64,000 bases of DNA, from NCBI GenBank assembly GCA_029834535.1, contig JAQMWT010000062.1, forward strand, positions 36,580 to 100,579. Reading direction: 5' to 3'. The position numbers were made by a program, and so were the translations under genes. The notes under the pieces were generated by a model that searched no databases, was not told the origin of the DNA, and saw only the letters and a list, made by a program, of their open reading frames with translations. This stretch comes from Chrysophaeum taylorii. Taxonomy: Eukaryota; Sar; Pelagophyceae; Pelagomonadales; Pelagomonadaceae. This document shows, one piece after another, positions 20,857 to 32,592 of the stretch; positions within the stretch are counted from its first letter, which is position 1, and each line of letters begins with the position of its first letter.

Positions 20857-21501
20857 CTACCAGTGAGAATCGAGGGGATTAAATTTGGACCCCCGAAAGG
20901 GCTGGGATCGACCGAAGTCCTTGACGATGGAGCGGGTGTAGGCGGGATACTTGTCGGCGAGGGTGTTGGCACGGCGCGATGAGACGAAGTCGATGTAGGG
21001 TTTGTAAGCTAAGTTAACCATCGCACCTCTCAGCAATTGGAGACACAAAATCGAAAAACTAGCTGTGCCGAGGATGGGTTCCATCCAGGGCCACGTATGT
21101 TCGCCAACGGTCGCGAATCCGGCCATCGGAACCTCGCCTTCGGCGCCGATGAAATCTGCGAAAGCGATGGCTATATCGCGGTCGAAAACTAACGGAACGC
21201 AGCCAACGGCAGCAACGACGGCCGCAAAAAGGCCGGTGTGGAGGGGGAGGAGAAGGACGCGGGACTGGCGCGCGTTAAATGCGAACATCTCGCGCATCTG
21301 ACGGCACGCGACCTTGTATTCTACCCGGTCGACGGCCATGATCTCGCGAACGAGTCGTTCTTGATGTACGTCGTGGGCGTCCGGGGCGCGCGCGGCGAGC
21401 GCGAGGGCTTCGTTCGAAAATTCGTACAGCTCGCGCGGCATGCGTTCGACGTCGCGGAGCGTTGGATAAGCCGCTCGTCGCACCAACCGAGTCCACCGCA
21501 T
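20857..21501 (-). CDS. Two-span membrane protein, 214 aa, conserved-looking unknown
   Basis: Start chosen at the ATG at 21501 (MRWTRLVRR); the open frame extends six codons further upstream without another ATG. The N-terminus is basic (possible organelle targeting), followed by a charged helical part with VEYKVACRQMREMFAFNARQ. Hydrophobic segment 1 is LLPLHTGLFAAVVAAVGCVP, then a loop with an invariant-looking HTWPWMEP, then segment 2 SFSILCLQLLRGAMVNLAYK. The C-terminus is basic (ANTLADKYPAYTRSIVKDFG). I believe similar proteins exist in diatoms, possibly mitochondrial, but this is from memory and unnamed. No frameshift. Confidence 0.65.
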   Translation of the reverse strand: MRWTRLVRRAAYPTLRDVERMPRELYEFSNEALALAARAPDAHDVHQERLVREIMAVDRVEYKVACRQMREMFAFNARQSRVLLLPLHTGLFAAVVAAVGCVPLVFDRDIAIAFADFIGAEGEVPMAGFATVGEHTWPWMEPILGTASFSILCLQLLRGAMVNLAYKPYIDFVSSRRANTLADKYPAYTRSIVKDFGRSQPFRGSKFNPLDSHW

Positions 21502-21599
21502 CCTTTGAAAAATCCTCACCCGTAGGGTTTCTTTCGAGTTGGGAATTCTATTTTCATTTCTGGGGAGAGAATTTTTTTTTCAAAAATGTTGTTGTGCCA

Positions 21600-22082
21600 C
21601 AAACATACATTTTGAGGACGCACAGCAGCACAAGGGGCAGCCGCCGGGGCCATGGCAGCAGCCGGCGGCGGCTGGTGCGACGCCGGCGTGGACGCAGCCA
21701 CAGACGTTGACGGCTGCATCGACACCGGCTCTTGCATCGACGTCGATGCAGCATCCCTGGGGGCCCCTGTACTCAGGAGTACACGCGGTGTGGACGCCGT
21801 GGATGCAAGGGGGGATTCACCCCCCGTCCAGGATGCAGCAACAACCGACGGTGCCAGCCGATGATGTACGCGGCGCATCCGGTATGCGGGGTCCACCCAA
21901 CGCAGCATCTGCAGCCGCGACAGCCGCAGATGCAGCACGCATTCGCCGCCCCCGCCGGACTGGGCGGTGCGGCCAACGCAGCAGCAGCAGCAGCAGCAGC
22001 AGCAGCTTTGCGGCGCGACACTACCCCGCAGGGCGCGGTGCGACGCAGTGCCGCCGATTTCGTTTCTCGTCGCGTCCCGTGA
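21600..22082 (+). pseudogene. Gln/Pro/Ala-rich protein fragment, frameshifted
   Basis: The frame of 21539 gives a Gln/Pro/Trp-rich stretch to about 21850; the frame of 21732 then continues MMYAAHPVCGVHPTQHLQPR and an Ala run encoded by (GCA)n near 21980, ending at 22082. The composition resembles low-complexity activation or RNA-binding regions. No folded domain is seen. Confidence 0.3.
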
Positions 22083-24163
22083 TGATGATGCTTCTGTCTG
22101 TTCTTAGGTTTTGAAAGCCCAGCAGCTTTTTTAGAGCGACCTCGAGTGCAAGATCCTTCCGCGCGGTCTCGCGTTCGAGAATGCCTACGAGGCGTTTTCT
22201 GATCTGCCGTCCCCGAAGGATCGAAGTGGTACGCACTTCACGCCAATGGCTGGCAAGTTCGACACAGAGGCAGCAATCGCGAAAAAAAAACGCTCGAATT
22301 CGTCTCCGCTCTTCGAAAAAACGAGATGAGACAGGACGACGTCAGAGGCCTCGTCGGATTTCTCGCGGATAAGACAAACTCGGGGGACGCTCGGCGGCGA
22401 GATCTTCACCGGCGTCCCGGGCGGAGTGACGAAACCCTCGTCAAACTCGCTCGCGTACGGCGGCCGGTGCACGAGCAGAAAACACCGTCCGCGCGGGCGT
22501 CTTCATGCAGTGAAGACCGGGTGCCTTTGGTTGTCGGCATCCGATCTGGCCGCGGCGAGCTGGAATCACCCGAGCGCGGCGTGCGACACGAAGTTTTTCG
22601 TTGGCTCCGAAGCGAAGAACGGGCAAATTTCCTTTGGCTGCTGCTGCGCTCCCAAAGGCGGCCACGTCTGCGTGGCCTCCGCGAGCGCTACGCACCTGAT
22701 ACCACCGGGGAAGAGCCCGGTGACCTTCGACGCGAGACGGCAGGCGCCAAGCAAGTCCTTCCGGCAGTTCGAGCTCAAACCCGGCCCTGCTGCCGCGGCC
22801 CCTCGATGCATTACGTCGCCGCGTGACAATCGAGCGAGCACCATCTCCAGCCTTAGCGCGCGCGCTCGATGATGGGATTGACGAAATGCTTGATCCGCAA
22901 GAAGTTTGTTTTTTTTATTCACTCCATCAACACCTCAAAAGTTGTGGTTTCGCGCGTGCTTAGAATGGGCACAAAACACTCAACCGCGCGGGGCGAATCG
23001 CGCTGCGAGGAGGAAACGAGCGTACGACGGTGGCCATCAAAGCGACGGAGACAACAATCCAGGCGTGAGAAGTTCGCAATCCCAAAGGTCGCTGGAACAA
23101 GAGCTATAGAGAGATTCTCGCCAAGTCTATGGGGCCGGGGGGCGCGAGACCCGCCGAGAGACGAGAGAGATCTTCTTTTCCGTGCTACGTTCGAACCGCG
23201 CGCTCGCGAGTTATCATTCTCGTCGAAGTGCGCTTGGAGTCAGTGCGTCGTTGTAGAGGTCGCCGACGCGAATCGGTCCTCCGTAGAACAACGCCCTTGC
23301 TCACTTGTCCAAGGTCCCAGCCGCGCGCGAGAGAAGCTAGTTGCGCTCGCGAGAACGACTCGAAGGATTTGTCGCATCGCCTTGCCGGTTTTACGCTTTC
23401 ACACGACGTTGAATTCGCCTTGGAACAGCGGCGGGCTCGGTGGGTGGCGACCCAACACTTCATTCTCGAAATCTCTGCTCCCTGCATCGAGGCGGTTACT
23501 ACTTGCCGTCGTTACGTTTCTGAGCCTCGACGTCGCGGGCAGCCTCCGAGGCTTCGAGCTTGGGGGGGAGGTCAGGGTTTGACAGCTCGGCCGATGTTCC
23601 GTCGGTGATCCGAACGCCGCGCGGGGCTGGTGTTGTCTCTTGCTTCGTAGCACGCGGCTGGTCTCCCTAGTACGGCGTCGAAGTATTTTCGACCCCACAC
23701 ACTCCTGGCCCTTGGAACGAACTCGCTCTGCGTCGGAAACGGTCGTCGCGAAAAGAGAATCGGTGATCCCTTCGTCCGTTCGTTGTGTCCTCCCTCTCGC
23801 TCGCTCGCTCGCACGGGGCTTAATTCATTCGGGGGTCGCACGTCGTGGGACTTATCTCTCTCTCTCAAATCCACGTGCATAGCATCATCTTTAAAATCCA
23901 GAGACAGCTGCTGTCTCGCCGCCATGCAGGTTGGCGTACTACTTCTTCTTCTTTCTTAAGCCAGAGTTCTAACGGTCGCGCGTGTTTAGTACGCTTCCTC
24001 CTCCGCGACCACTCGCTGTTTTGTTTCCACGAGAAAGAAAAAAACCGTGAACTCGGTTCACTTCCACATTCACTTTCCGATATATACATAGATACACACA
24101 CAGGAGGCTATGGGGCGCGCGAATAAGGTGAGGCAACCCACCTTGCTCTTCTTACGTAGGAGG
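22083..24163. other. No recognised gene
   Basis: Plus-strand protein-like stretches AFENAYEAFSDLPSPKDRSG (near 22165) and CCAPKGGHVCVASASATHLI (near 22640) suggest remnants of one gene across 22.1-22.85 kb in several frames. I cannot name it. 22.9-24.1 kb shows only compositional frames. Confidence 0.35.
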
Positions 24164-24706
24164 CTATGATGGGCCGTGCGTGAAGAACGACGCGAGCGTG
24201 AGCCAGCCGAGCGAGGTCGTCGCGACGAAAGCGATGCGGAATCTTTCCGGAACGAAAGTGAAGACGGCGATGTTCGCCGGGATCCAGACCGTGTAGTAAC
24301 GGCGGCACATGTCCACGATGTCTTCGCGGCACCGGTTTAAACCGCCTCTAATCCCGACGCCGTCGTAAACTAAACCTTTGTACGCGTAGTAGACGGGAAA
24401 TACGACAAACGGAACGTGAACAAGCGAATCGAAGACCACTTTCCGCGCCGCATTGACTACTGTCGTTTCCGGACCAAACAGTTTCGTATACAAAACGTTG
24501 TATATAAAGTGCTGTGCCCAACCGCAGTAAAAACCGCCATAAAACGAGAACACAAAGTTCCGCTTCCAGTCAATCTTCTTGTGTTCGATCAGAACCTGCG
24601 AGGCCGCGTCGGCGACGACGCCCTTGGCAGCGCACGTCGCGAACGCGACACTATACGGATTCGACTCCGCGAGAGCGCCATAGTGTCGCAAAATCATAGC
24701 CACCAT
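24164..24706 (-). CDS. Mpv17/PMP22-family membrane protein
   Basis: Start set at the ATG at 24706 (MVAMILRHYGALAESNPYSV), giving 180 aa, in the usual 170-200 aa family range. The frame runs 15 codons further upstream to a possible splice acceptor, so an earlier exon is possible. Family marks are NPYSVAFATCAAKGVVADAASQ (family G...GDxxxQ region), WKRNFVFSFYGGFYCGWAQH, and the C-terminal WIPANIAVFTFVPERFR followed by TSLGWLTLASF (family W-P-x-N-F...VPxxxR...W). Four hydrophobic spans. These proteins sit in the inner mitochondrial or peroxisomal membrane; Mpv17 is linked to mitochondrial DNA maintenance, but family members vary in role. Confidence 0.85.
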   Translation of the reverse strand: MVAMILRHYGALAESNPYSVAFATCAAKGVVADAASQVLIEHKKIDWKRNFVFSFYGGFYCGWAQHFIYNVLYTKLFGPETTVVNAARKVVFDSLVHVPFVVFPVYYAYKGLVYDGVGIRGGLNRCREDIVDMCRRYYTVWIPANIAVFTFVPERFRIAFVATTSLGWLTLASFFTHGPS

Positions 24707-24751
24707 CACCACGTCACACCCTAGGGGTAAGTATAATATGATTGAGTACAA

Positions 24752-26399
24752 GGCGCATCTCGATGATGGAGTTGGTCAACAATCATCAAGTGCACCCGCA
24801 GCGACTCGGCGCCGCATTCATTCTCGTGTCCGCAACTTCCGGCTGCTGCGGAGAGAAGAAAATGAGTCCGTCCATCTTGAGACTATGAAGTAGTAGCTCT
24901 GATGACTCGTGGAAGGCTCGCTTGCCACGACCACTTGGGCTTGCGTCAGTCACTCGAAACGTCTGTTCTTTCAACCGCCCTGGCTGAACAACTCCGGATT
25001 GATTGGTTGATTTCCGGATACTGTACACAAGCCTACAGTTTGCTCTGTTGTGGAGACTACTGTCCCTGGAGTACTTGGCCCGGAAAGCCACCGGCGACGC
25101 GGATCGCCCTGCCGCGACGTCGCAAAGTGGGCCATGCCGCAGGTTCGATGATGATCAATCAAGTTGCCGCAGCTTGCGATGATGACTATAGCTTTAACCT
25201 CGCGGACCCGCCGCAACACAATTTCTTCGGCGATGGTGTCGATACCTAGCCGCGTTGCCTCGACAAAACAGCTCGCTTGGTCGTTGCCTGGACGTATCAA
25301 CCGCGCAAAGCGCTGTCGTAGTCCCGTTCGCGACGGCACCGGCGGCCCGGTCTGTGTGGCTAGAAGAATGGGTGCTTGGAGACCGGATCGCGCTCCCTTT
25401 TTTTCGATGAGGAGCCAAAAACCGCAAAGACCAGTTCGAAAAAAATCAGCCGCCCAAACCTAAATCGGCAAAAACTAGTCCCCGCGATGCGGCGGTCGTA
25501 GCAGAGATGTGGCCAGCCGCTCCGACGAACTCAGCAGGCTCCCGCACCTGAGATATAGCCTCGGTATTAAAGACCGAGAGCTGCTCCTTGTTTTTTTTTC
25601 GAGCCAGGATTAAGAGTATAGGCGGGGGGCACACCAAAAAAAGTTCCACTTCTTTTACCAGGGGCATACATACTACCGGGCGCGAGGTCGCTGACACGCC
25701 CCGAGCCACCACACCCCGTACGGCACGGAGCAGCACCTAGTACCCCAAGCTGAACGAGGAGGAGAGGCTCGACGAGACAGAAAGCCAAGGATACCAGGCG
25801 GTTCCGCGCGCAGCCCCACCCTCTGAATGCCCGGGGAAAGTCGATAGACGTCGAACGGGGGTCGTTGTCAACTGGCCAGTTCGCTCCTGAGGCCACCCTC
25901 GTAGCTCCCGCACTCGTGGTTCTATGCTGCTTTATTTCTTAGAGAAAAGCAGATAAGCAGGAACCGAGCGTACGTAGAAATCCATCCAGGTTTAAACACG
26001 AGAAAAAAAGCGAAACCGTCCGAAAACGCGGGTTCCTCCGGAGGAAAACTCCTGACCAGCACACTGTGCGAAGTCGACCAATTGGGAGGGTGGAAGGTGC
26101 CTCCCCCCGTCCGTTTCATCCACATCTTCGTCTTATTCGTTGGTGTCGAGCTCAAAGCGCCAGGAGCCAGGTTTGGTGCCTCGAAAAAAAAAAAAACGTC
26201 GGACGATTTGCTTTGAGCCGACCGGAGATACAAGCCGTCGTCGTCGTCGTCGCCGATGAATATCCATCCAGTCCCAAGAATTCTGCGGTCATCCTTTGAA
26301 TTCGCATCCGAGACTACGGCTGCTCAATCTCGCCTCCTGGCATCATCCAATAGGCCGCCCTCCCTCGGGTTTTCCCCTCGATTCTCCCGCAACACCTCG
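24752..26399. other. No recognised gene
   Basis: GC-rich frames below 125 aa on both strands; none has motifs or hydrophobic periodicity that stand out. Runs of A (26186-26198) and (CGT)n at about 26238 are simple repeats. Confidence 0.4.
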
Positions 26400-28650
26400 C
26401 TAACACTCGCTGGAAAACAAGAGAGTCCGACAATCGAAGAAGGCAGCTGGTCTCGTTTCGCCACTCGCTTGCGCTTTGCTCGCTTTGTGGCCAAAGCAGC
26501 CCCCCCGGATTTTTCCTCCTTGAACTCGGCGTCGCTCGCGAGGCGCCGCCGAGCGTCCAGGGCCCTGCGCTCCTGCGTTGCCGTACCAAGCACCGGCGGC
26601 GGCGGTCGTCGCTGCGGAACAACAACAGGCTTTCAACGCCCGCCTCTCCATTTTTTTGATCTTGCCGTAGTAGATCTGCTGCTTGAGATGCTTGGTTAAA
26701 AAGGCAACATTTGCTTCTGAACCAAACAATGGCCGACCCGCGCGTCAATTGTCGAGGCGAAGAAATTGGGCTTGACAAGGAAGGTCACCCATGCCCATTC
26801 CGTGGATGTGAGCAATGTTGCTGACGAGCATCTTGCATCGACCACTGTCGTTGTGTGCTACGGAGCTTGGCGAGTTCGGCGAGCTTTCTTTCCAACTCTG
26901 CGAGCGTGGTTTTTTGTCAGCTCCTGGTTGCTGACGAGGGGCACCTTCTCGATGGCATCCAAGGTCATCGTCGTTTACGCCTCGATCGAGCGCCGCCGCG
27001 ATTGTTTCGGCATTTCGCGCACGGTGCCGATCGATCGCCGCTTGGCGATGAACAACCGGCGGCTTTCGCCTTGTAGTCCAGCCGCCCCATTCGCGCTGCT
27101 TCAATCGCGGCCGTCTCAGTCTCGTCGTCGTGATTTCCTTCCACCACTACCACCTCTGTCTGTTCCTACGGCAGCGGCGCTGAGGCTCGACAGCATGCGC
27201 ATCGGCCCGCTCTCGGACGCTTGCCAAGGCCGCCCCTGAGTTTTCGGTCGTCCCGACAGCACCTGCGAGACTGCGAACGTCAGCAATCGCCGAGAATTCC
27301 GTCCGCCGAACCATAAAGCTTCGCGTACACCCCACGGATAGAGGGCGCTCTGGATGTCGCTGAAGCGGGATGCAATAAATAGCCTGGGATTCGCCGTGTG
27401 CGGTCTGGTCGGCGAGCTCGGCTCGGTGGTGGGCCCTTGGTCCAGTCTCAAACTCCACGGTCGCCGTCGATTCGGAGTCGCGTGCCGACGAGCTCCTTGC
27501 CGTCGAGCGGCGACGCGTCCGATTGCTGGAACGCGCGCACTTCGGCCTCGTTTAGGTCGAGGGCCAAGAGGAGCTCGCGGAGACATCCCGTCTCGCTTCG
27601 AAAGGTTGCGGACGAAACGCGGGGACGGGAGCTCTCTATCTCGGCGGCGGCGCGCTCTTCCCCGACGACCGCGACGACGATCGATGCGATGACTTCAGAG
27701 ACGGCGCGACGCGCAACGCCCACAGACGCACACAGAGGTGTCGCACCCACGGAGCCAGGCCTGGCCCTTGCCAGCACCGACGCCTGCCGGCCGGCGTGGA
27801 ACTCGAATAGTGGCGTCTCGAGAGCTCGGCGACGAGCGCCCGTAGACGATCGATCTCCTCGTCCCGCGCTTTAAGCTCGGCCTCGGCCATGTCGAACTCC
27901 AGAGCCAGCTACTTCGCATCCCTGTCGACGTCGGCGTAGCTGCGCCGGCCGCATCTTCGCTGGGTCGCACTATTTAGCCAGCCAGCTGCGCCTTGGTCCG
28001 CTCGATTGGCGGCGCCTCGGTCACTGCTCGCTTCACTTCGGCGCGGGCGTCGGCCGCCGCCTGCTTCTCTTCAGCCACACCGCCTGCAGAGCGCGCTTCC
28101 GCTTCAACGCCGCAGCCTCCTCGCTCCGCTGACGCTGGACCTTGAGTTGTTGCTCTCGACGGGCCGAGGCCTCCCTCGGCCTCCCGGGCAGCGACAGCTG
28201 CCGCAGCGTCCATGGCCTTCTCTGTCTGCCTCGAAGGCCTCTTCGCTTGGCACCATAACGGTCGGCCGCGGCGGGACGTTGTTGCTGGGATGTCGAGCTG
28301 CTGCCTGGACCTTGAGCCGTTCCGGCACCCAACTGCCTCCGCAACCGAGGCGACTGCGATTGTGCTGGCTGCAGCGCCGGCGGCCGCCAAGGTGCGGAAG
28401 CGGTCGATCGAGCGCGACGGGCGTTCCCCTTGTAGTCCGACGCGGACGCTGCTCGAACCCACCTTTATGGTGCCGTTCGAGACGCCCTTGATGATGAGAT
28501 GAGAGTGACCGCGTCATGCCTCTGGACGGTAACCAGCGTAGACTCTGAGGCCCGTAAAAAGGTTGCCTATCGCCTCGACTTCGCCGGGCCGGATCTCCGC
28601 GTCTTCGGGCACGTCGTCGTCAACGCCGCCGTGATGCGTTTCTTGATCTC
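26400..28650 (-). pseudogene. Decayed relative of the 5S-linked repeat protein gene
   Basis: Read on the minus strand from about 28650: DDDVPEDAEIRPGEVEAIGN, an Ala/Glu/Arg-rich coiled coil (VAEEKQAAADARAEVKRAVT), MAEAELKARDEEIDRLRALV, then CLRELLLALDLNEAEVRAFQ and DGKELVGTRLRIDGDR, and near 26.8-26.65 kb IAHIHGMGMGDLPCQAQFLR and SEANVAFLTKHLKQQIYYGK. The order (RPGD/E segment, coiled coil, ELLLALDLNEA) parallels the N-terminal half of the gene at 57-61.6 kb (ELLVALELNES). Frames change many times, so it is inactive. Relationship is by motif order, not alignment. Confidence 0.45.
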
Positions 28651-28774
28651 GAGTACAAATTTCAGCCCGCGCTCAGTGTCAGATCGGGGTTCGTGAGCAC
28701 TCGTGATCAGACGACGTAACCAATCGTCTACGGGTGGACACGCCCGTTCGTTCGTTCGCACCTTCGCAGACATT

Positions 28775-28801
28775 CGTCGTTCGTTCGTTCGTTCGTTCGT
28801 C
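28775..28801. repeat. (TTCG)n microsatellite
   Basis: TCGTTCGTTCGTTCG-type tetranucleotide run; a similar run occurs at 19270-19292. Confidence 0.9.
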
Positions 28802-29337
28802 TTGGGCGCCGTAAGTAGCTCTCGGCCACGCCTTCCTTTGGTCTCGAATCTCTGATCGCTCAGAGCTGCCCCCCTTCCACGCTTTAACCTTGGAGTTTCG
28901 CTTTTTTTTGGCCCAACAAATTCGGAGTCGCGACGGTAGAAGCCGTCCCGAACGGCCAGCGTCCGTGCGGCGGCGTCCAGCGGGGTTGCCAAGGCCTCGA
29001 TGGCGACGACGACGGGGACTTGCGTCGGTGCCGGAGACGGGCGTAGGCGATCCGAGCTGCCGTTTGCCCCTTGAAAAGGCCCCGACCGAAGAAGTAAAGT
29101 GTTTTCGTCGGGGTCGATGCTGCGTCCCGCTCGATAATAATAATCCGTGCTGGCTCCCGCATCGCCGAAGGATGCGAGAGACAGCGCGCCAGCGTATTCA
29201 GCAGATTTGTCGACGTGATTCCAAGGTCGGTCGGGGAAAAGAAGAAGTCACAAGCCCCCGAAAAGGGAAGTCGGCGCGTCGCTGCACGAGAAAACTAAAC
29301 CCCCTCGTCATGGATGCATGCATGCATGTCCCTAAGG

Positions 29338-29345
29338 TGACGTCA
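29338..29345. promoter_or_regulatory. TGACGTCA palindrome upstream of the arylsulfotransferase gene
   Basis: A perfect CRE/bZIP-type octamer 12 bp before the ATG, in the context TGACGTCATC. The identical decamer sits at the start of the Nudix gene (35420). Function is inferred. Confidence 0.35.
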
Positions 29346-29356
29346 TCCGCATTTGG

Positions 29357-30943
29357 ATGATGATGGTGAGGCGATACCTGAAAACGCCGGTCGCTTTGGC
29401 GACAGTTCTGTTCCTCTTCGCCGCCGCGACGACCCGCCGGCAAGAAGAAGAAGTCGTCCCACCCCCCGAACTCGCTGCTGCGGCCGCAAGGACGACGACT
29501 TCTACTACTACTATAACCTTGACATACAAGGACTTTATGGAATTCGAAGCCGTCCGCGACTGGGTGAAGGACACGGGGAACCTCGCCGACTTAATTCCGA
29601 AGAAGATCGAGATTTCGGTTGGCGACGTGAGCGGCGACATCCCGGCCGCGGGCGACGGGTATCTCGCGTTTAATCTCATAAACGCCGCCGCCGAGAACGA
29701 AGCGGGGTACGTTTCGTCGCTTCTCGTAGTCATGAACTTGACGACGTTAATCCAAGTGTATCCGACGTTCGCCCTCCCCGGGGGACTCATTCACTTCGAC
29801 GGCTTGAAACTCCGGGATCCGTCGTCGTTGCTCCTCGCGGGCAACAACGATACGATGCAGAAAGGTCCTCAGTACGTTTGGAACTGGAAAACGAACGAAT
29901 TCAAAGAACTTGCGGATGGTGCGTTCCACAACTGCCACGACATTCAGTGGGCGTACGACGATGCGGCGTACTGGATGCCAGGGCAGGAATACACCGCTGC
30001 GAAATCCAACGTGATGAAAATTGCGGCGAAAAGCGGGAAACATCTCGCGTCTTTCGATTTAGGGTCTACGGCCCAAGACATCAATCATATAGGACTGTTA
30101 AAAAACGACACCATCGTCATCGCATCGAACCGAATGGACGACTCGATCATAAAAAGTACGTTGAACGGAATCGAATGGATCGCCGGCGGCGAGAACGGGA
30201 CGCTGTGGTTGAAGAATTTGAAAGGTCAAGTTTTTGCGCCCGGGGAAACTTCATTATACTACGGCCAACACAACGCAGAATACTTTGGAGAATCTGAATA
30301 CATGATGTACGACAACCAGTACGAGCAAAGGAAAGCCTCCAGGATGTTGATCGTGCGGATCGAGGGTACGACGGTCGAGGAGATATGGGAGTGGGAGTTC
30401 GAGGAATATCCTTGGGGATATACCCCCGAGTTCGGCGACGTCGACCGGCTCCCCACCGGCCATCTCCTCGGCAGTTTCTGGCCGGACAAACTCTCGAAAA
30501 ATAATAATATCCTTTACGAATCCAGAATTACGGAAGTGAACCGAGATACGAAAGATATCGTTTACGATTTGAAAGTTTACGGAAAACTAAGTTGTGAAGA
30601 CAAAATTTGCAAGCGCGGCACGTCCGGCGACGAGGGCTGGAAACTATACAGCGTCGAGCGCTTTTACTCCAAACCTCTGGTATACAACGTCTCCTGCGAT
30701 CCGTTTTTTTCCTTCACGACCCACAACAACTTCAAGCAAAACAACTACTACCCCGGAAATTACCACGTCCCCCAGCTCGGTTTGACCGGAAACTTCCAGT
30801 TCCTCCCGCACTGGCGACCAACCCTCGTCGTCGTCGCTACAGATACGCCCGCAACGACCGACCTAACTCTCCTCGTCACAAACCAGTTCGGCGACTCGAC
30901 CGAGGTCTTCGTGCAATGTGCTGCTGCGTCTTCTTCTTTTTAA
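29357..30943 (+). CDS. Arylsulfotransferase (ASST)-family protein, secreted
   Basis: An intact 528-aa single exon starting at the first of three ATGs. Residues about 9-27 (TPVALATVLFLFAAAT) are a signal peptide or anchor, followed by a Glu/Thr-rich linker. The rest is a beta-propeller of the arylsulfotransferase type: HDIQWAYDDAAYW, DINHIGLLKNDTIVIASN, GIEWIAGGENGT, YGQHNAEYFGESEYMMYDNQ, EEIWEWEF and FGDVDRLPTGHLLGSF. These match the family pattern of paired His-containing turns (HDIxW, DINH, QHxA) and R-L-P-x-G-x-L. Bacterial members transfer sulfate between phenols; eukaryotic algal members are mostly uncharacterised, so the substrate is unknown. Three or more N-x-S/T sites fit secretion. 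A TGACGTCA lies just upstream. Confidence 0.8.
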   Translation: MMMVRRYLKTPVALATVLFLFAAATTRRQEEEVVPPPELAAAAARTTTSTTTITLTYKDFMEFEAVRDWVKDTGNLADLIPKKIEISVGDVSGDIPAAGDGYLAFNLINAAAENEAGYVSSLLVVMNLTTLIQVYPTFALPGGLIHFDGLKLRDPSSLLLAGNNDTMQKGPQYVWNWKTNEFKELADGAFHNCHDIQWAYDDAAYWMPGQEYTAAKSNVMKIAAKSGKHLASFDLGSTAQDINHIGLLKNDTIVIASNRMDDSIIKSTLNGIEWIAGGENGTLWLKNLKGQVFAPGETSLYYGQHNAEYFGESEYMMYDNQYEQRKASRMLIVRIEGTTVEEIWEWEFEEYPWGYTPEFGDVDRLPTGHLLGSFWPDKLSKNNNILYESRITEVNRDTKDIVYDLKVYGKLSCEDKICKRGTSGDEGWKLYSVERFYSKPLVYNVSCDPFFSFTTHNNFKQNNYYPGNYHVPQLGLTGNFQFLPHWRPTLVVVATDTPATTDLTLLVTNQFGDSTEVFVQCAAASSSF

Positions 30944-31848
30944 GTCTACGATCTTGCTACTACTACTACTACTACGGGACTATCTTCCGACCTTGCGGCG
31001 GCGCGCAAGGAGTGTATTTATTGGGGGGTGTCACCGCTTCCAGAGGGGAGGGGGGACAACGAGACAACACTGGGGGGGGGGTGGGGGGGTTCCTTGGCCG
31101 CGCACCTACGCGCCTGTCTCGAGCACTCGCTGTAGTCGCACAAGGAGGGGGGTCTCGTACGCGAGGGCAACCCCCTGCCTTGCTTGCCAGGCGCTTCCGA
31201 GCTCCTACTTTATACCAACCGCCGTGTGGCAGTAACGGCCATTTCCCCCACAGTGGTCTCAGAAACGGGAAATCGACGATAGTCCAACTCCCGGACTATC
31301 CTGTTTTTCGGCGGCGAGTCGGTTCGCAGCGGTTGAGTGAGCGCAAAGCCGACGTGTTGGTGGGCGGTTTCTTTCGAAGGATCGGAAGAGCAAAAGATTG
31401 AGGCTCTTTACGTGAATCGGAATAAACGGTCGACGGATTACTACTCGGACGTTGAGCGGATTTTTGTGGGTCTCGAGACAAAAAGCGGGCCCAGGAGACC
31501 ACCCACAGTCTCCGAAAAGAGGCAAAAAGAACGCCGGAGAGACCAACCATACTCTCTGAGACCAACCGTACTCTCTGGCGAGGCAAAAGGCTTGTGCCGT
31601 GTAAGTCCGTCGCACCGGTCAACCGCGCAAGTCGAACAGTAGTAGCCGGCGGCAAATTTTGCTGCTCGACGACGAGAAGTTTTGGTGTTCGAGATAGCCG
31701 GCGTTGATATCCGAGAGAAACCGCACCATGGAAACTAGAGGAGACTGACGTTTGTTTTGCGCCCTCTTCTGCTGAAGAATGGCGCTTAAGAAGACCAGAA
31801 TGCAAAAATCCTGACGGAGGTAGCTTCACACGCCTACGACGACCAAAC
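30944..31848. other. Non-coding, G-rich runs and retroelement scraps
   Basis: (TAC)n at about 30955-30975 and several G runs up to 10 at 31068-31087. The 27-bp sequence TGTGGCAGTAACGGCCATTT at 31225-31251 recurs in near-identical form at 32049-32075. A 213-aa minus frame (31296-31937) has no recognised motif. Confidence 0.45.
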
Positions 31849-32075
31849 ATGGAGGGCTGTGAACCCTGTGTGCCTGACTTTCGCCTGAATGAAATTGATG
31901 TCCTCGTCACTAACTTCTTCGGTCTCCACAGCAACAAAGTTCCTGCTGCTGATGTAGCTGACCGAGCTTATCGTATCATTCGCGAGCGTGTGGACCTTCG
32001 TCACCCTTCAAGTCGAGGACGACTTCTTCATCTCAAGTAGGGGGCTCCTGTGACAGTAACGCCCATTTCCCCCAC
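31849..32075 (+). pseudogene. Retroelement 3' end remnant with LTR start
   Basis: A 63-codon frame ends at 32040 (VADRAYRIIRERVDLRH), followed by a purine tract (AAGTAGGGGGC) and TGTGACAGTAACG at 32049, the usual order pol end, polypurine tract, LTR start. The LTR-like start recurs at 31225. No RNase H residues are visible, so the assignment rests on the tract and the repeat. Confidence 0.35.
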
Positions 32076-32592
32076 TTGCCTGCCTGCCACCTGACTTACC
32101 CTGATTGTTGCCCTGGTATTGACCTTGCATTTATGGGGGGGGGGGGGTGTCATCTCGACACCTTCACCTGTGCTTCCACTGGACCTAATGTACCTACCGG
32201 GCATTTGTATTGCTTTCTTGCTGTCTTTTTGATATTACCCTCTTTTGATTCTCCGATTTCGTGATGGTGTGAGGTATTACGCTGAGATCGGGCGTGTGGT
32301 GGTTTCACCCGCGGTTCGGGTTGGGAGGAAGGGTTGTTGAGGCCCCCGGTCCGGCCAGGAGGGGCGGGTATCTGAGAAAACCACTACAGCCGCTAACCGA
32401 GGCTCGGCGGCTCTGTCGGGGGGGAGCGCCTCCTCTGAGAGCCTCGCGCTCTTCTCGGGCACGGGCGTAGAAGGCTCGGAGGATCAGAGGGAGCGCCGCT
32501 GCAGAGAGATCACCGTGCCGTAGCCAAACGCGCGATACTCCCGAGCCGTTGTACTTGACGAGGTACTTCAGATAAAGGTAACCTGTAAGTTT
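32076..32592. other. Non-coding
   Basis: Contains a run of 14 G at about 32136-32149 and no recognised gene; probably the rest of the putative LTR and older sequence. Confidence 0.4.

Noticed and set aside
31255-31285. Similarity to the 3' end of tRNA-Gly (TCTCAGAAACGGGAAATCGA)
   Set aside because: Only about 18 bases match and the rest of the tRNA is absent; could be chance or a primer-site remnant.
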